From positions 46,347,142 to 46,411,141 of the forward strand of contig OY740768.1 in the NCBI GenBank assembly GCA_963513935.1: a stretch of 64,000 bases of DNA, written 5' to 3'. The position numbers and the translations under genes were made by a program. The notes under the pieces were generated by a model. That model was not told the origin of the DNA and ran no database searches. It saw only the letters and a program-made list of their open reading frames with translations. This document shows positions 49,101 to 60,509 of the stretch, one piece after another. Origin of the DNA: Aphrophora alni (lineage: Eukaryota; Arthropoda; Insecta; Hemiptera; Aphrophoridae). Within the stretch, counting starts at the first letter, position 1, and the number at the start of each line of letters is the position of its first letter.

Positions 49101-49157
49101 GCAAAACTCTGGTCACGTGACTGGTTAAAATTAATTACTTATATCCTCAGGAGCTTA

Positions 49158-49392
49158 TTTTAGTGAGTACAGGCTGACAATCCCGAGGATTCTTTCTGTA
49201 TCTACAGCTTTTTCAAGTAGTCTTGAGTTCCTTATCAGGTTTCTTTTGGCCAACTCTTGTTCTTTACAGACACTGGTGGCTGGTGCTATTAGAATATTCG
49301 AGGGCTAGGAGTTTTTAATTTTACGTTCGTTTCTTCTTTTTATTATTGAAGTGTTGATGACTGAAAGGTTTTTGCTTTTAAACAACAAGAAC
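49158..49392 (+). repeat. Dispersed family A copy, near full-length
   Basis: agtgagtacaggctgacaat then cccgagga, caagtagtcttgagtt, ggccaactcttgttcttta, tcgagggctaggagttttta and gctttttaaacaacaag-type end (gcttttaaacaacaagaac). This copy and 60.0 kb define the left boundary tagtgagtacagg. Confidence 0.8.
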
Positions 49393-49399
49393 AAATATT

Positions 49400-51395
49400 C
49401 ATGAGACTTTTTATTTGCAATACATTTTAACATTGAAGAAAATAATGCAAAATTCGAACCAATTAGCAAATTTTAATAAATCGATTAAATAGATTTTTAG
49501 AAATTAATTTGCAATTACTGTGTCAAGGTTAATTGTTTTTCTCTTTGTTAAATAATTTTAATTTGGATATAGGATATCAAGTTTCATTTGAATTTAAGAA
49601 TAAAAATAATTGAATCTTTGTTTATCTTGAAATAAAAGATTTGTTTTTGTTCGTAGCTTAATTTTTTTTATCTCGAATTTGCAACTAAACTTTTCAAAAT
49701 AATATTTATGAGGATAGACTAATCCTAAAGATAACCTATAGAATTTCATATTTGGAACTATTAAAGAGCACACAAACATTTTAAATTATATTGTAGTTTT
49801 TACTTAACTACTAACAGGAATATTTTTCTAATTTCGTAATACAATTCACGTTTGATACGCACCTCATTATAATGTTTAGAACACCATATGTGACTATGCC
49901 ATGATCGTTTCTGTATACAGTTTCTGTGGTATCATTTTCTCAAAACACTTAGTTCAATTTTAATTTCTACATTTGAAGACTAGTGGGAAACAAGCTCCTT
50001 TGTCCGATTTCAAGATGGCTGCAGATCAAAACATTCAAGTATCGGCTTTATATCCATTAATTATTCTACATATTAGTTATTCTGATTAGAAATCAACTAC
50101 AAAATCAGTTTGCTTCTTGAACGCGGTGGAATGGTTACAGAATAAATTAATTAGTGTGGTGAGAACACATCAGTCTTGTGTGACCGAAATGTTGAACCTA
50201 TTTCTCAAATAAAGGGCTATTTTGTTAATGTTATTAGTTTTGGTTTTTAATATAGGGAAATCTTGAGCCTTGCACCCAAACTTCGAAACTACATTTAATT
50301 TGTATTGTCATAATACTCCTAATTTACGATAATCAAATTTATGGCTCCAACATTTTTGATTAACTGTAAGCTAAATTTTAGTCACTAAGGTATTAATAAC
50401 ACCTTTCCCGATCTGTGATTAGGTCAATATTAAATAACATTGAATTTCTTCTATACTGTTATTATATCAAGAGTCGATGGTCAACTCCTTTTCACTTTAA
50501 TAAGTAAACAATAATATTAGGACATTATAGGATAGGTTAAATTTGTATTTACTCCAATTAAGTAAATTGATGTAGACCCAATGTATAAAGAAACGCCGGC
50601 CGACAGGTTGTGGGCGTGACCAAGCTACATGCGCGCACTCTGGTAATTAATTTATGTGTCCGGGGAGTTGAGGCAATAAAACTATATGCAACTGCTTTTA
50701 AATAACTCCAGTCTTATCGTAGATTGTTTGAGACCCTGAATAAAGTGTTGAATAGTATACTTATCGGTAATTTTCCGACGTAAGGTTGACGAAACGAAAC
50801 GTTTATTTAGTCGAATTCGTGTATATTTTAGTAATTGGGTTAGGTTGGATTAGGCCTATAAGTATGAACTAAATATTCTAAAGCTGTTATAAAATTCTGA
50901 AGTTGTTTTCACGCAAATTTTAAAGTTGATACAAAACAAATATATTTCAATGTCAGCATTTAAATGTGAATTATCTTTATTGTTGTTACTCAGATTTTCA
51001 GAAATAATTAGTGTTTGAAGCATTTGGTTTTGAGGGGGGGGATTGGTATTTTACCCACATTATTAATAATTTATTGAATGGAGTACATCGGTCACATAAC
51101 CTATAAGCCCAAGAAAGAATACACAAATCTAACGTTGTCAGATCAGCTGTCAAAATGATAACTGTAGTCTCATTGTGGATGCTGCACTTTGCCTTATACA
51201 AAGATTAAAATAGGCTATAGTTTAATCAACTAGAAATAAGAGTAGCAAAAATTTGCACTAACTTTCCCACACGTTCACATTTTCAGTAGTTATAAGTCAA
51301 ATAAATTTATATAAATATTTAAATAGAGCCTAAAAGTACTTCGTTCGTGATAAACTAATACTAAGCATAAATCGGCATTTCATTGAAATCAAAAT
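49400..51395. other. AT-rich DNA without recognised genes
   Basis: Near 50.18-50.23 kb, tgaccgaaatgttgaacc followed by tctcaaataaagggctattt resembles the right part of a hammerhead-like element, but it is too decayed to call. The region 50590-50640 is locally richer in G+C. Confidence 0.35.
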
Positions 51396-51399
51396 TTTT

Positions 51400-51890
51400 A
51401 ATGATGGCAGTATTTTTCCAATTATTCCTGACCCGTAATTTTGTAATAGTTTCAACTTTGCACACCGGTTTGAGTCATTAATCTTCATACTTCATCAAAA
51501 TTTGAAAGACATCGGTTTAGTCGATTTTGAGATATTACCTCTTTCTACGGCTCTACGGGCGATTCAAAAAATTTACTGATAATTCACGCAAGGTATTTTT
51601 GAAAGATGGCGACCGGTATTAGGTATTTAGAGGCTATATTTGAGCAAAATTTCATCACAATTGTAAAAGCCGATTTTGAAAAATGTTTTTGTCTTATGGC
51701 AGCTACCTCCAAATTTTGCGTTCGTTCAAATGTGCCAAGATACCAATTTGGATTAAAATCGGTCCACTTGTCCACTGTAGTGCAATGCAAAGATGACAGT
51801 CCTTTTTTGGTCTCAGAGGACCTGAAAATGGATATATCACCGGTTTTTTTACCTATCACGTAGCTTTCTTTATACATAACGAGAGAAAGT
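51400..51890 (-). repeat. Dispersed family B copy
   Basis: On the minus strand it carries gtggaccgattttaatccaa then attggtat, the family hallmark, plus the module aaaatcggcttttacaattg. Overlapping open frames on both strands (97 and 85 codons) arise from the repeat, not from a conserved gene. Confidence 0.6.
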
Positions 51891-51894
51891 AAAA

Positions 51895-53095
51895 ATTGGA
51901 GAAGAACAATAATAATAATTTTGATCGAGCCATTGGGTTGTGTGACATGTCTTGTTTATATTTTTCAAAAATGAAATTGATTTCTTGAAGAAAATAAAGA
52001 CTTCCATAGTTGAATAGAATTGTTCGTTTTAAAAATCCCCAGTTCTAAAAATGTATGTAGCCTATGGCTATTTTATGTATAGCCTTCGTTCGTGCACAGA
52101 GTTAGGCCTACATCAAAATGTGTTCGAGAGATTTAAATGCAATTAGATGTAGGTTTTCAAACATTATATGCCAAGAACATACAATTTCGATATTCTAAAA
52201 ATGATATTGATAAAATTACAGTATATATAGTATTTCTGTATAGAGTCTGTATAAGAACTTATTGCTCACCACTTTCCCAGAAGTGAAATTAATTGATGAA
52301 AATAAACACTTTCCATGAAAACTTTCCTAAAGATCGAAAATATTAAAACTGGATTCAGTGATTTTGATTAAGGAGTGGGGGGGGGTTCAACAAATATTTT
52401 GTAGTTCTACGAGTAACAATTTGTTCTGTGCATTATGATGAATAGGTCAGTGTAGGAGAAGGGGATAATATACTGTAACTACATTCATATTTTCTTGTAA
52501 AAAAGTTAGCAGTAAACATCAGTCATAAAAACATTCGGAAATAAAATATAAAAGTTTTGTTGTAAATAGATGAGGTGATAAACAAAGAGTCGTATGTCAC
52601 TGTAACAGTACAGTAACATCAAATAACAACGACTGTACTACACTCAATGATTTATTCTTTGGCCTCAAGATATTTATACACTCCAAGTTTACGTTTGTGT
52701 TATTTTGGAATTACATTGAAAGGAAGGAGTAATTGCTGTGGAAACCTTTATAAATATCTACAACTTGGCTCGAGTCTGCTGCTGCCAAGTGATATGCTCA
52801 GAGCGTATTCAATCTGTCAAAGAAGTCCTATCATTAAAACAAATATATTTCACGTATAAATAACTTAAATGACAATTTTGTACACATTTCAGAAACTTTT
52901 ACATTTACTGGGAAATAAGAGGCATAACCGAAGTTGATAATTTCGTTAAATTAACATAACAGTATAGTTAAAAAAAACTAGTTGGTGCGGCCATCATAGT
53001 ACTTACCCAGCCACAAACATACTATGTAATACGAGCAGATTCTACGAATGTTTGGGGCTTGTAGGAAATGTTAAATTGTATTGGTCTTCCCCAGA
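51895..53095. other. No recognised gene
   Basis: AT-rich DNA with a poly-G run at 52.38 kb and one TAGGCCTA palindrome near 52.10 kb. The open frame at 52647-52859 has no motif. Confidence 0.4.
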
Positions 53096-53106
53096 AGAGT
53101 AAGTTT

Positions 53107-53330
53107 AGAATAAACTCGGAACACTGGATCTTACAAAAAATACGTTTATTTAGTGAAACGTGTTTCAACGACAAAGTCGCCATCCTCAGTGTTTTTTTTT
53201 TCACTGAAGATGGCGACTTTGTCGTTGAAACGCGTTTGATTAAGTAAACGTAATTTTTGCGAGATATTGTGTTCGAGTTTTATTGTATCTAATATTATCT
53301 CACAAGTCAAGCTCAATATTTATTTATAAA
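53107..53330 (+). mobile_element. Element E3: head-to-head hammerhead-like element
   Basis: A 224-bp insertion between 9-bp duplications AGTAAGTTT (53098-53106 and 53331-53339). Two arms face each other around a T-rich spacer: the left (minus) core reads ctgaggatggcgactttgtc then gttgaaacacgttt, the right (plus) core ctgaagatggcgactttgtc then gttgaaacgcgtttg. The right arm continues through gatattgtgttcgagtttta into the shared tail attatctcacaagtcaagct then caatatttattta. Same plan and tail as E1, E2 and E4. Confidence 0.88.
53200..53243 (+). ncRNA. Hammerhead-like core, E3 right arm
   Basis: TCA-CTGAAGA, stem II ggcgac-ttt-gtcgtt (6 bp with two G-U pairs), GAAAC, GC, GTT, TGA. Stem I has three pairs (TCA/TGA) and the predicted cleavage triplet is GTT. 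One unpaired T follows A9. Confidence 0.45.
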
Positions 53331-53339
53331 AGTAAGTTT

Positions 53340-55340
53340 GTTTGAAACCGTTGTTATACAGGCTTTCTGAACTTACTTAATTGTGTACATCAATACTTTC
53401 TTTAAATCTCGTTTTACCTCGTTTGTCTTCTTTTTCCCCATTAGTGGGGAAATCCAGAACTTTAAAAAAATACTTTTTTTCTTGGTTTTTCTTGTCTTTT
53501 GTGAATTATAGTTGCATTAAACATTGTTTATTTAAAAACTGTCATGTACCTTTCATTTTACTGTGTATCTATAATGATAATTCAATTATTCAGTGTTTCT
53601 ATATTGATTTATTTTTTCAACTAAGAAGAAACTTAGTTTTTATTAGGGCTTTAATTGCAAGAGATCGCATATTTTTAATATATCTTTTTGATTTTTTGCC
53701 GAAACAATACAATGAAAATGTATTCACCATAGTATTTTTAATTGTTATTAGATTTTTGTTTAATATAAATCTCTTTTTATTATTATTATTATTATTATTT
53801 TTTCCATTTCAACATTTTTAATATCGTTTACAAGTTTTGAAAAAGAAGAACACACACTACGTAAGCAACTAAAAGTGTAAGAATTCCATATATCTATCTT
53901 GGACGATTTTATTTGACCAAAATTTTTCATTTAATCCTTTGTTTTAGTTCTTGGGCTAAAAAATGAGAGGCGTAGCCTACATTGTACAAGTTTACGTATA
54001 TTTTTATATAATTTTTTGTAAATTTTAGTTTTAATCTATATTTACGGTATAGATTTAATTTAATTTACGGTATACATTTTTAAGAACAAAAATGTAGTAA
54101 ACAGTAATATAGATGAACAGGTTTCATTTAATTATGTAGTGTATTATATGATGTACAATTTGTTTGAATCACTGAAAATAAATACAAAATTTGGTAGCAT
54201 TTGTGGAGCTATACGCAGGTACCTTGAAAGTAAAACTAGGTCAAAGTTTTGCAAAACTATCGCAGTACTACAGTAATTTAAGGAAATGAATGGGAAAATG
54301 TCAAGAGAGGCAACAAAGGTGAAATTTCTGAGACCGGTGAAGAGGTAGATAGGTTTAGAAATGATGGGACGAGAAAAGCTGAGATCATAGGATCCGTCGT
54401 CATAAAATAATCCAATCAACTAAAGTAGTTTTATTATTGTAAAGAATGTCACTTTCCATTTCATTGGCAACCGTAGGTTTCACTGCTCATTTAATAAAAT
54501 GTAATGCTTTCAAAATACATTTCCTGCAAAACGAGTCAAGTGCTGTTCTATCAAATGTCCAAGAAGTACTGCGGCGATATTTACAATAGGGGTTTTTGTA
54601 GTTCGAGGAACCCTTGTTTTCCTTACAGCTGCCTATTGTTTCATCATTTAAAAATCAAGAAGAAATATTTTGCATTAAATTTAATCCTCTGATAATCAAT
54701 TCTCTGTCAGAAGAGTCAAGGGATTTAAAATAACGCCTACAGTTGGAATCTTGCAGTCTTCAAAACCAGTTTTAAAATGTTTTATTCCATAGTCGATGAG
54801 AGTAGCACAGCTGTTTCTTTGTAACACAATCACTGCTCAAACTTGCATTACTAACAATGGCGAGTAAAATGTGGCCGGTCTTTATGAATTAATATTACAT
54901 TAATTTAGAAGATGTACTGATTTCTACTGAAACTGTAGATCTGTTTTGTTCAAATGAATGTTTATCTGGATCCTATTTATGTTTAAAAATATAATTAAAT
55001 TTATTATAAATATAGACGTAACTGGCAAAATATCAAAAACAAAAACATATCGCGCCCACCCGACTTCAATGAAATAACTCCATATTACACTAAAATTTCA
55101 CTGTCTCTCCAGATTTTTAATTGTTAGGTTAATACCTAAATTGCACAATCATTTTGAAGATTGGTAATGATTTATTGTAGGAACTCTACTGTTTTCAAAT
55201 GTTGAAACTCCCGTTTAATTTACTGAAAGTTTTTTTTTCGTACATTGCCCATTAAACGTGAAACGTACTATAGAACTATTTTACAACAAATATTGATTAT
55301 TTAAACATTTTACTTTCTCATATATATTTGTAGTATAATG
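53340..55340. other. AT-rich DNA without recognised genes
   Basis: The 146-codon open frame at 53381-53821 (+) is Phe/Leu/Ile-rich because the DNA is T-rich (including a tta repeat) and shows no family resemblance. The minus-strand frame at 54144-54419 is also unrecognised. Confidence 0.4.
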
Positions 55341-55358
55341 CGAAGGCTCAATAAAAGT

Positions 55359-55523
55359 ATAGAACACAAGATCTCACAAAAATTACGTTTATTTAATCAT
55401 ACGCGTTTCAACAACAAAGTCGCCATCCTCAGTACATGAGCTATAATAACACAACTATAACTTTACAACATTTTTTTTTTGTTCTACATATTATCTCACA
55501 AGTCAAGCTCAATATTTATTTAT
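55359..55523 (+). mobile_element. Element E4: inverted-arm hammerhead-like element, one arm deleted
   Basis: A 165-bp insertion between exact 10-bp duplications CAATAAAAGT (55349-55358 and 55524-55533). The left arm (minus) has the core ctgaggatggcgactttgtt then gttgaaacgcgtatg and ends aagatcttgtgttct. The right arm is reduced to a T run plus gttcta before the tail tattatctcacaagtcaagc then tcaatatttattta. The core keeps CTGAGGA and GAAAC with GTA as the predicted cleavage triplet. Confidence 0.87.
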
Positions 55524-55534
55524 CAATAAAAGTG

Positions 55535-56170
55535 TGTCAAGTTTTTCACGGAAATATCTGTTTTGAAATTCCGAACTCTCAAAAAATGGTTTTTAGAATG
55601 TGTCATGGCTGTAGAGCCTATCAAGTGGACATATTTGGTATGTCGGCATATTTTGGTTATATCTAATATGGATTTTCCCCCCAAACAAAAGAGTGTAGAC
55701 GGCGTACAGCCACTAAAAACACAAAATTTTGTTTTTCTCAAAATCAGCTCCAATTATTTTGATCAAATTTTGCTAAAATGTAACCAAAAGTACATGTGTA
55801 TATAAAAGTAACCAAATGTGGTCGTCATCTCTCCAATAATGCCAGTCCATGAGCAAAAACCAAAATTAGGTCATAGAGTTGTTATAAAAGACGTAATTAC
55901 TCAAAATTGGTTCTGCTGGTTTGGTGAAATCTTAAGATTAATGACCCAAACCTGTGTGTATAATTCCAAACAATAGGAAATTACAGCTAAGGAATAAATT
56001 ATTATAGAGAAAGTGTAGACGTTATTTAAATATATAAATCATGTAAAATACTTTACAAAATCTAAGACAGTCTGCATGGTTGATTTTCACTTTTTTATCG
56101 ATAACTACAACTGAACTGACATTTTTGGTTTTCAATAGCGTTCGGATAGTAATACGATTATGAATGGATG
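55535..56170 (+). repeat. Dispersed family B copy
   Basis: tttttcacggaaatatctgt, agtggacatatttggtatgt, ctcaaaatcagctccaatta and attccaaacaataggaaatt follow the family order; E4 inserted at its left edge. Confidence 0.55.
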
Positions 56171-56616
56171 CGAGAAAGTTTTCACTTGTGGACACTATTG
56201 TACTTACGTTACAAGGACAGACTAACGAAATATAACTTTTTTTTTTTAAATATAATTCGTAAAAAGCAAAGATTAGTAAGAGAAACGTTTTTGATTACCT
56301 TTACTAGATTGCCACCTGTGCCTTATTTAGCTCATGAAAAGTAAGATTGTTTCAACTCTATAAATTCTCTTACTAAATTGAGTTAGAAAGAAACGTGCTT
56401 ATTACAGACAGCGTCGCATAGACTGAAAGCAATACAAACAATACTATCTACAAGTTAAAGGTGCATTAAAGCTGTGTTATCAGTCATGGTGATAAGACTC
56501 TGTTATCTGACCCATTCATGTTGATAGGCTACCCTATAAACTTAGCTTGAAAATGCAGTGTTCTTGTACCAAAGTGTGCATCCGTTCTTCCACAGTTTAG
56601 TTTTACTTTTTTATTC

Positions 56617-58056
56617 TATAAGCCTATAATGTTTTGCGAGAGGTTGGTACTTTTTAATGAACCTAAAAAAAGGCAAAATTGTTCATTAAACATAGGTCCG
56701 GAAAAGGCTTAGTTTTCTGTCTTTCGGTCATTTCGTGTTTTTTTAATTAATGATAACGTATTAGTTATAAGATTATGAGTTTAAATTTGGTATAAGCATT
56801 AGTTATGCTATTTTTTATCAGTATACCAAGATCCAAAACCTTACTATTTAAATATTCAAAATGCCAACCGTTTAAAATGTTTAAAGTCAAATATCCTTAC
56901 AGAACTTTTATAAGGGACAAAATATTTGTATTTTTTAATGTTAAACAAAATGGGGTTCTTAATTTTTCTGCAACTTGAAAAATAATCAAGTTATCAAAAA
57001 ACGTACAACGAAAAAAATTGGTAATTGTCAAAAACATATAAAATGATTAAAATACACATTTTTATCAATATGGAAGTTTATTTTTACAAAGTATTAAAAC
57101 AAAATAAACCTTTATTCTTAATTAAATAGTACATTTCAGGATATTGAAGCAAGGATTCGTTCTCAAACAAATAAATAAAACAAAAGATTGGTAATCTTCT
57201 GAGACAAAAACAGAATAAGGTGGCTACAGGACTTAGTTGTGCTCAATGTGACGCCCTCCTTCAGTAACGCACGCTTCAGCTCGGAGATGCAAGACCTCCT
57301 GATGTTGTTGAACCCGGCTTCTACCCTTCGATGCAGTTCTTGTATGACCGGTACCTCTGTATCGTACACTAAAGTCTTTAGGTGGTCCCATATAAAGATA
57401 ATCCAGGGGATTTAGGTCCTGTGATCTAGCTGGCCAATTAACGGTTCCTCCGCGCCTATCTTTTCACCGGGTAATAGCATTGAGGTAATGTCTCACATTG
57501 TTTCTGAAATAAACCGGTGCAGCATCATCCATGAACCACATGTTTTGTCTTTCTGCAAGGTCATCCAATAAGTCGCAAAGTTAATAAAATCATAATGTTT
57601 TGTGTGTTCTTGGCAATTTTTTTTTTGTTTTAGGTTTTTTGACGATAATTTGGTTATTTTTCAAGCTACAGAAAAATTTTAAAAAACACATTTTGTTTAA
57701 CATTAAAATAAACAACATTGTCTGTTTAACAATGTTTCTTATAACATTTTTGTAAAATTTACGGTTTCCAAGATATTTGACTTTAAACGGTTGCCATTTT
57801 GAATATTTAAATAGCAAAGTTTTGAATCTTGGTATACTGATAACAAATAGCATAAATAGGGCGTATACAAAATTTAAACTCATAATGTTTATAATTTCTA
57901 AAGTTATCATTAATAAAAAAAAATACGAAATGGCCGACAGATTGAAAACGAAACTTTTCCGGGCCTATGTTCATATGAACAATTTTGCTTTCTTTTAGCT
58001 TCCCAATTATTATGTCCTGAAGTTGTGCCAACCTCTCGCGAAACACCCTGTATATA
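56617..58056 (-). mobile_element. Mariner-type element with long terminal inverted repeats
   Basis: Arms of about 430-460 bp (about 56617-57050 and 57590-58056) are reverse complements along their length: gcgagaggttgg near each end, then a caaaattgttcat block, a cagtataccaagat block, tatttaaatattcaaaatg and agtcaaatat blocks in matching order. The right terminus ends in acaccctgtatata. Between the arms lies only the C-terminal third of a transposase, so the element is internally deleted and non-autonomous. Confidence 0.8.
57163..57590 (-). pseudogene. IS630/Tc1/mariner-superfamily transposase, C-terminal fragment
   Basis: On the minus strand: LLDDLAERQNMWFMDDAAPV, matching the family's 'MWFMHDGAPAHF' block with the second catalytic Asp, then YFRNNVRHYLNAITR. 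A TGA stop falls where 'W' of 'RWIGRGG' is expected, then come GGTVNWPARSQDLNPLDY with the third acidic residue and a one-base frameshift. The reading then continues as IWDHLKTLVYDTEVPVIQEL and HRRVEAGFNNIRRSCISEL. The helix-turn-helix DNA-binding domain and the first catalytic Asp are absent. The stop and the frameshift make it a dead copy. Confidence 0.88.
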
Positions 58057-58339
58057 GAAAATATTGCGAAATAATTGTGAAAACATTGATTTTTTTTCAG
58101 ATTTGGATATTCTATTCCTCCCCCCATTCTTTACATACAGAGTGTAAAAATTTTTTATACACCTGTCTAAAATTTAAAACCCTTGAGTTATCAACGGGAA
58201 AGCTCCACCATACCTGTTGACACTTTTTCGTGCCACCCCCCGGAAGGAGGCAACTTTATTTTTCTAAAGACATCCCCCTATATAAAATTACATCTCAAAC
58301 TTAAAACTCAAATGCCAAAACTGCCCATTGTCGTAGGCT

Positions 58340-58415
58340 TTGTTTTCATGTAGCAACTGAGGATGATAGCTTGGTCATTGGAAATATTGTTTTCATTTTG
58401 TTTTGTACCGTACTT
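58340..58415 (+). repeat. Degenerate hammerhead-like sequence
   Basis: catgtagcaactgaggatga then tagcttggtcattggaaata. The opening catgtagcaactga is shared with the minus strand of the element at 22.4 kb, but GAAAC has become GGAAA. Confidence 0.45.
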
Positions 58416-58659
58416 GGATTCTACTTATTCACTGTGATCAATAGCAATAAACTAACTGGGAATAGGTGTTTATTTGCAACAATCATAACAATAGCTTAAT
58501 CATCAGCTGTTATGTAACATTAATAATCTCTCCGTAGGAAGTACAATTAAATGTGACTAGTAAGCCATACACTGTAGGCCTACAGTCTTTTAACGCATTA
58601 AAATAAAACGCAGGCGATTATGATATTAGTTATTACATATGTTATTATTTAGTTGTGTC

Positions 58660-59060
58660 CATAATTTAATTGTCCTTTAAGCTACAGGAAGATTTTTAGA
58701 TAAAAATTTCCAAAATACAAAAAAAAAATGTAGTTGTAAACTATTACCAAAAATTAATGTTTTCAGTTTTTTTGTCGATAACTCAGTTATACTTTAAGCT
58801 ACAGAAAGAATTTTAAAAAAAAGTCATTTATTGTTAAAGAAGAATGTTTTTGATCTTTGCAAATATTTTGTACAATTAACTGTTTTTGAGATATTCGACG
58901 TTAAAAAGTTTAAATATTCGCCATTTTGAATTGAGTAAAGGAAATCGGTTGATTACTTTTTTTCAAATTGGATCTTTATAACACTAAGTAGCATGTAAAA
59001 TTCAACTCCGTACCGTTAAAAAATATGATTTTTGTGAAAAACTAGATAATAACTTCGCAT
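58660..59060. repeat. Arm-like fragment related to the mariner-type terminal repeats
   Basis: ttaagctacagaaagaattt, gagatattcgacgttaaa and aaatattcgccattttgaat resemble successive blocks of the 57.6-57.8 kb arm. No partner arm or transposase was seen. Confidence 0.4.
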
Positions 59061-59069
59061 TTTAGAAAA

Positions 59070-59478
59070 TATATTTTTTCGTCATACTGATTCAAAAACA
59101 GCCGTTTTCAATACATGCATTGAGATAATAAAGTTGTTTTTTAGTCCTAGGATCTAAAAACATCAGCTGAGGTCGAGGTCATCAGCTATTACTTCTTTAA
59201 TACGAATTAATTAACAATTGTAAAGCAGCTATAAAAACTACCGATACTCTCGATTGTAAATAACCGTTAAAACAGCTGTTACCATCGATTTGGAGGTAAA
59301 TAGGTTATCAAATTTTAGTTTTTGTGAAATTGTTTTCTTATATTATTTGCAGTATAACGAAAAATATAGTTAATCACTTGGACCAAAAGAAGCTTTTCGA
59401 TCCTCGCTCATTTAAATTTGATTGAACTTATATTGAAAAGCTTCACTTTTGGTCATAGTGATGAAATATACTATTATA
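59070..59478 (-). mobile_element. Second copy of the about 450-bp MITE, one end truncated
   Basis: Matches 32309-32762 in reverse: cttcacttttggtcatagtg then atgaaatatactat at the right end, and interior blocks ttgttttcttatattatttg, taaaacagctgttaccatcg, caattgtaaagcagct and ttagtcctaggatct. The left terminal repeat is not recognisable. Confidence 0.7.
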
Positions 59479-59940
59479 AAAATTTTCAAAGCTTTTGATA
59501 AAAAGAAAAAGCTTCTGATGTTTTGAAATTATTTTTGAAAACACCCTGTATATTGTAAAAAAAGCTTAATAATGAAAAAGAATACAATAATTTTGCCTAG
59601 TTTTCAATAAACGTCAGTGACGCTGCCGATTAAGTGACACATTGCGTCATCAAGAAAATTAGAACAGTCTAACATGCTGCATCAGACTATTGGATGTGTT
59701 TGTAAACAGTGTGTCCATTCATAGTTTGCTTTTGTCAACTGTTACGTATTGTTGAACAATATTCGCTTTGTTGTGTTGGTATTACTGGTGTTAAACAACA
59801 TTCACTGTGTTATGTTGGTAATATTGGCTCACAGAATCATCCTAAGTAAACTTCCGTTAACGTTAATTATGTTTCAGAAATATCGCTTACGTTTTCGTGG
59901 ATACTATAAAATTCATATTTAAGTTTAATATCTTCTTCTC

Positions 59941-60164
59941 TAGTGAGTACAGGTGTGGTATACCGAGGTAACGTAGCTGTTTCTACACATTTCTTCGTCT
60001 AGTCTTGGGTTAGATTTCTTTCCTCTTTTCTATCTTGACCTCTCTTGACCAACTCTTTGTTCTTCCGACCCTGACATTATTAAGGTTTCGAGGGCTAGTG
60101 CGCTCTATTTTATGCCTGTTTTTTTTTTCCTGTTTTAAGAGGATGATGACCGGGAAGAATCTAG
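59941..60164 (+). repeat. Dispersed family A copy cut by a MITE
   Basis: tagtgagtacaggtgtggta, gtctagtcttgggttagatt, ctcttgaccaactctttgtt, ccgaccctgacattatt, cgagggctagtgcgctctat and gaggatgatgaccggga; the right end is interrupted by the GGTACTTACG element at 60165. Confidence 0.78.
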
Positions 60165-60505
60165 GGTACTTACGTATTAGCCGGAGGCCACCCTTATACA
60201 GTGCGCTGCGGCGGTTTTGGTTGTCCATATATCTATAACCACTGGGCCAAACCTTTTGTAGATTTATTGAAGTTAATAATTTGCTTACAATAAATATGTA
60301 GGTCGATATAATTATATGTCACGACAGGTTACCTGGCCAAACCTTTCGTAGGTTTTTTAATTGCGTAGTAGTAAATTAGGTTATTATTATAATAATCTGG
60401 TATCGTAATATTCGAACTAAGGAAACTCCGACTGAAATATTTATGACAACCAAAACCGCCGCAGCGCATTGTATAAGGGTGGCCTCCGGCTAATACGTAA
60501 GTACC
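60165..60505. mobile_element. MITE with 61-bp terminal inverted repeats (GGTACTTACG family)
   Basis: Arms 60165-60225 and 60445-60505 are reverse complements over 61 bp with one difference, starting GGTACTTACGTATTAGCCGG. The first 15 bases match the TIR of the 31.1 kb element; the interior also shares tcgatataattatatgtcac then gacaggtt. An obvious target duplication was not found. The near-identity of the arms suggests recent activity. Confidence 0.85.
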
Positions 60506-60509
60506 GCAG

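Noticed and set aside
51584..51877. Overlapping 97- and 85-codon ORFs on opposite strands
   Set aside because: Both lie in a family B repeat copy that has stops in the other copies.
53381..53821. 146-codon ORF resembling a membrane protein
   Set aside because: Its hydrophobicity follows from T-rich DNA including a tta repeat; no family or topology pattern is convincing.
57590..58127. Two 106-codon ORFs near the mariner-type element
   Set aside because: They lie in the terminal inverted repeat of the element, and the matching left arm does not preserve the frames.
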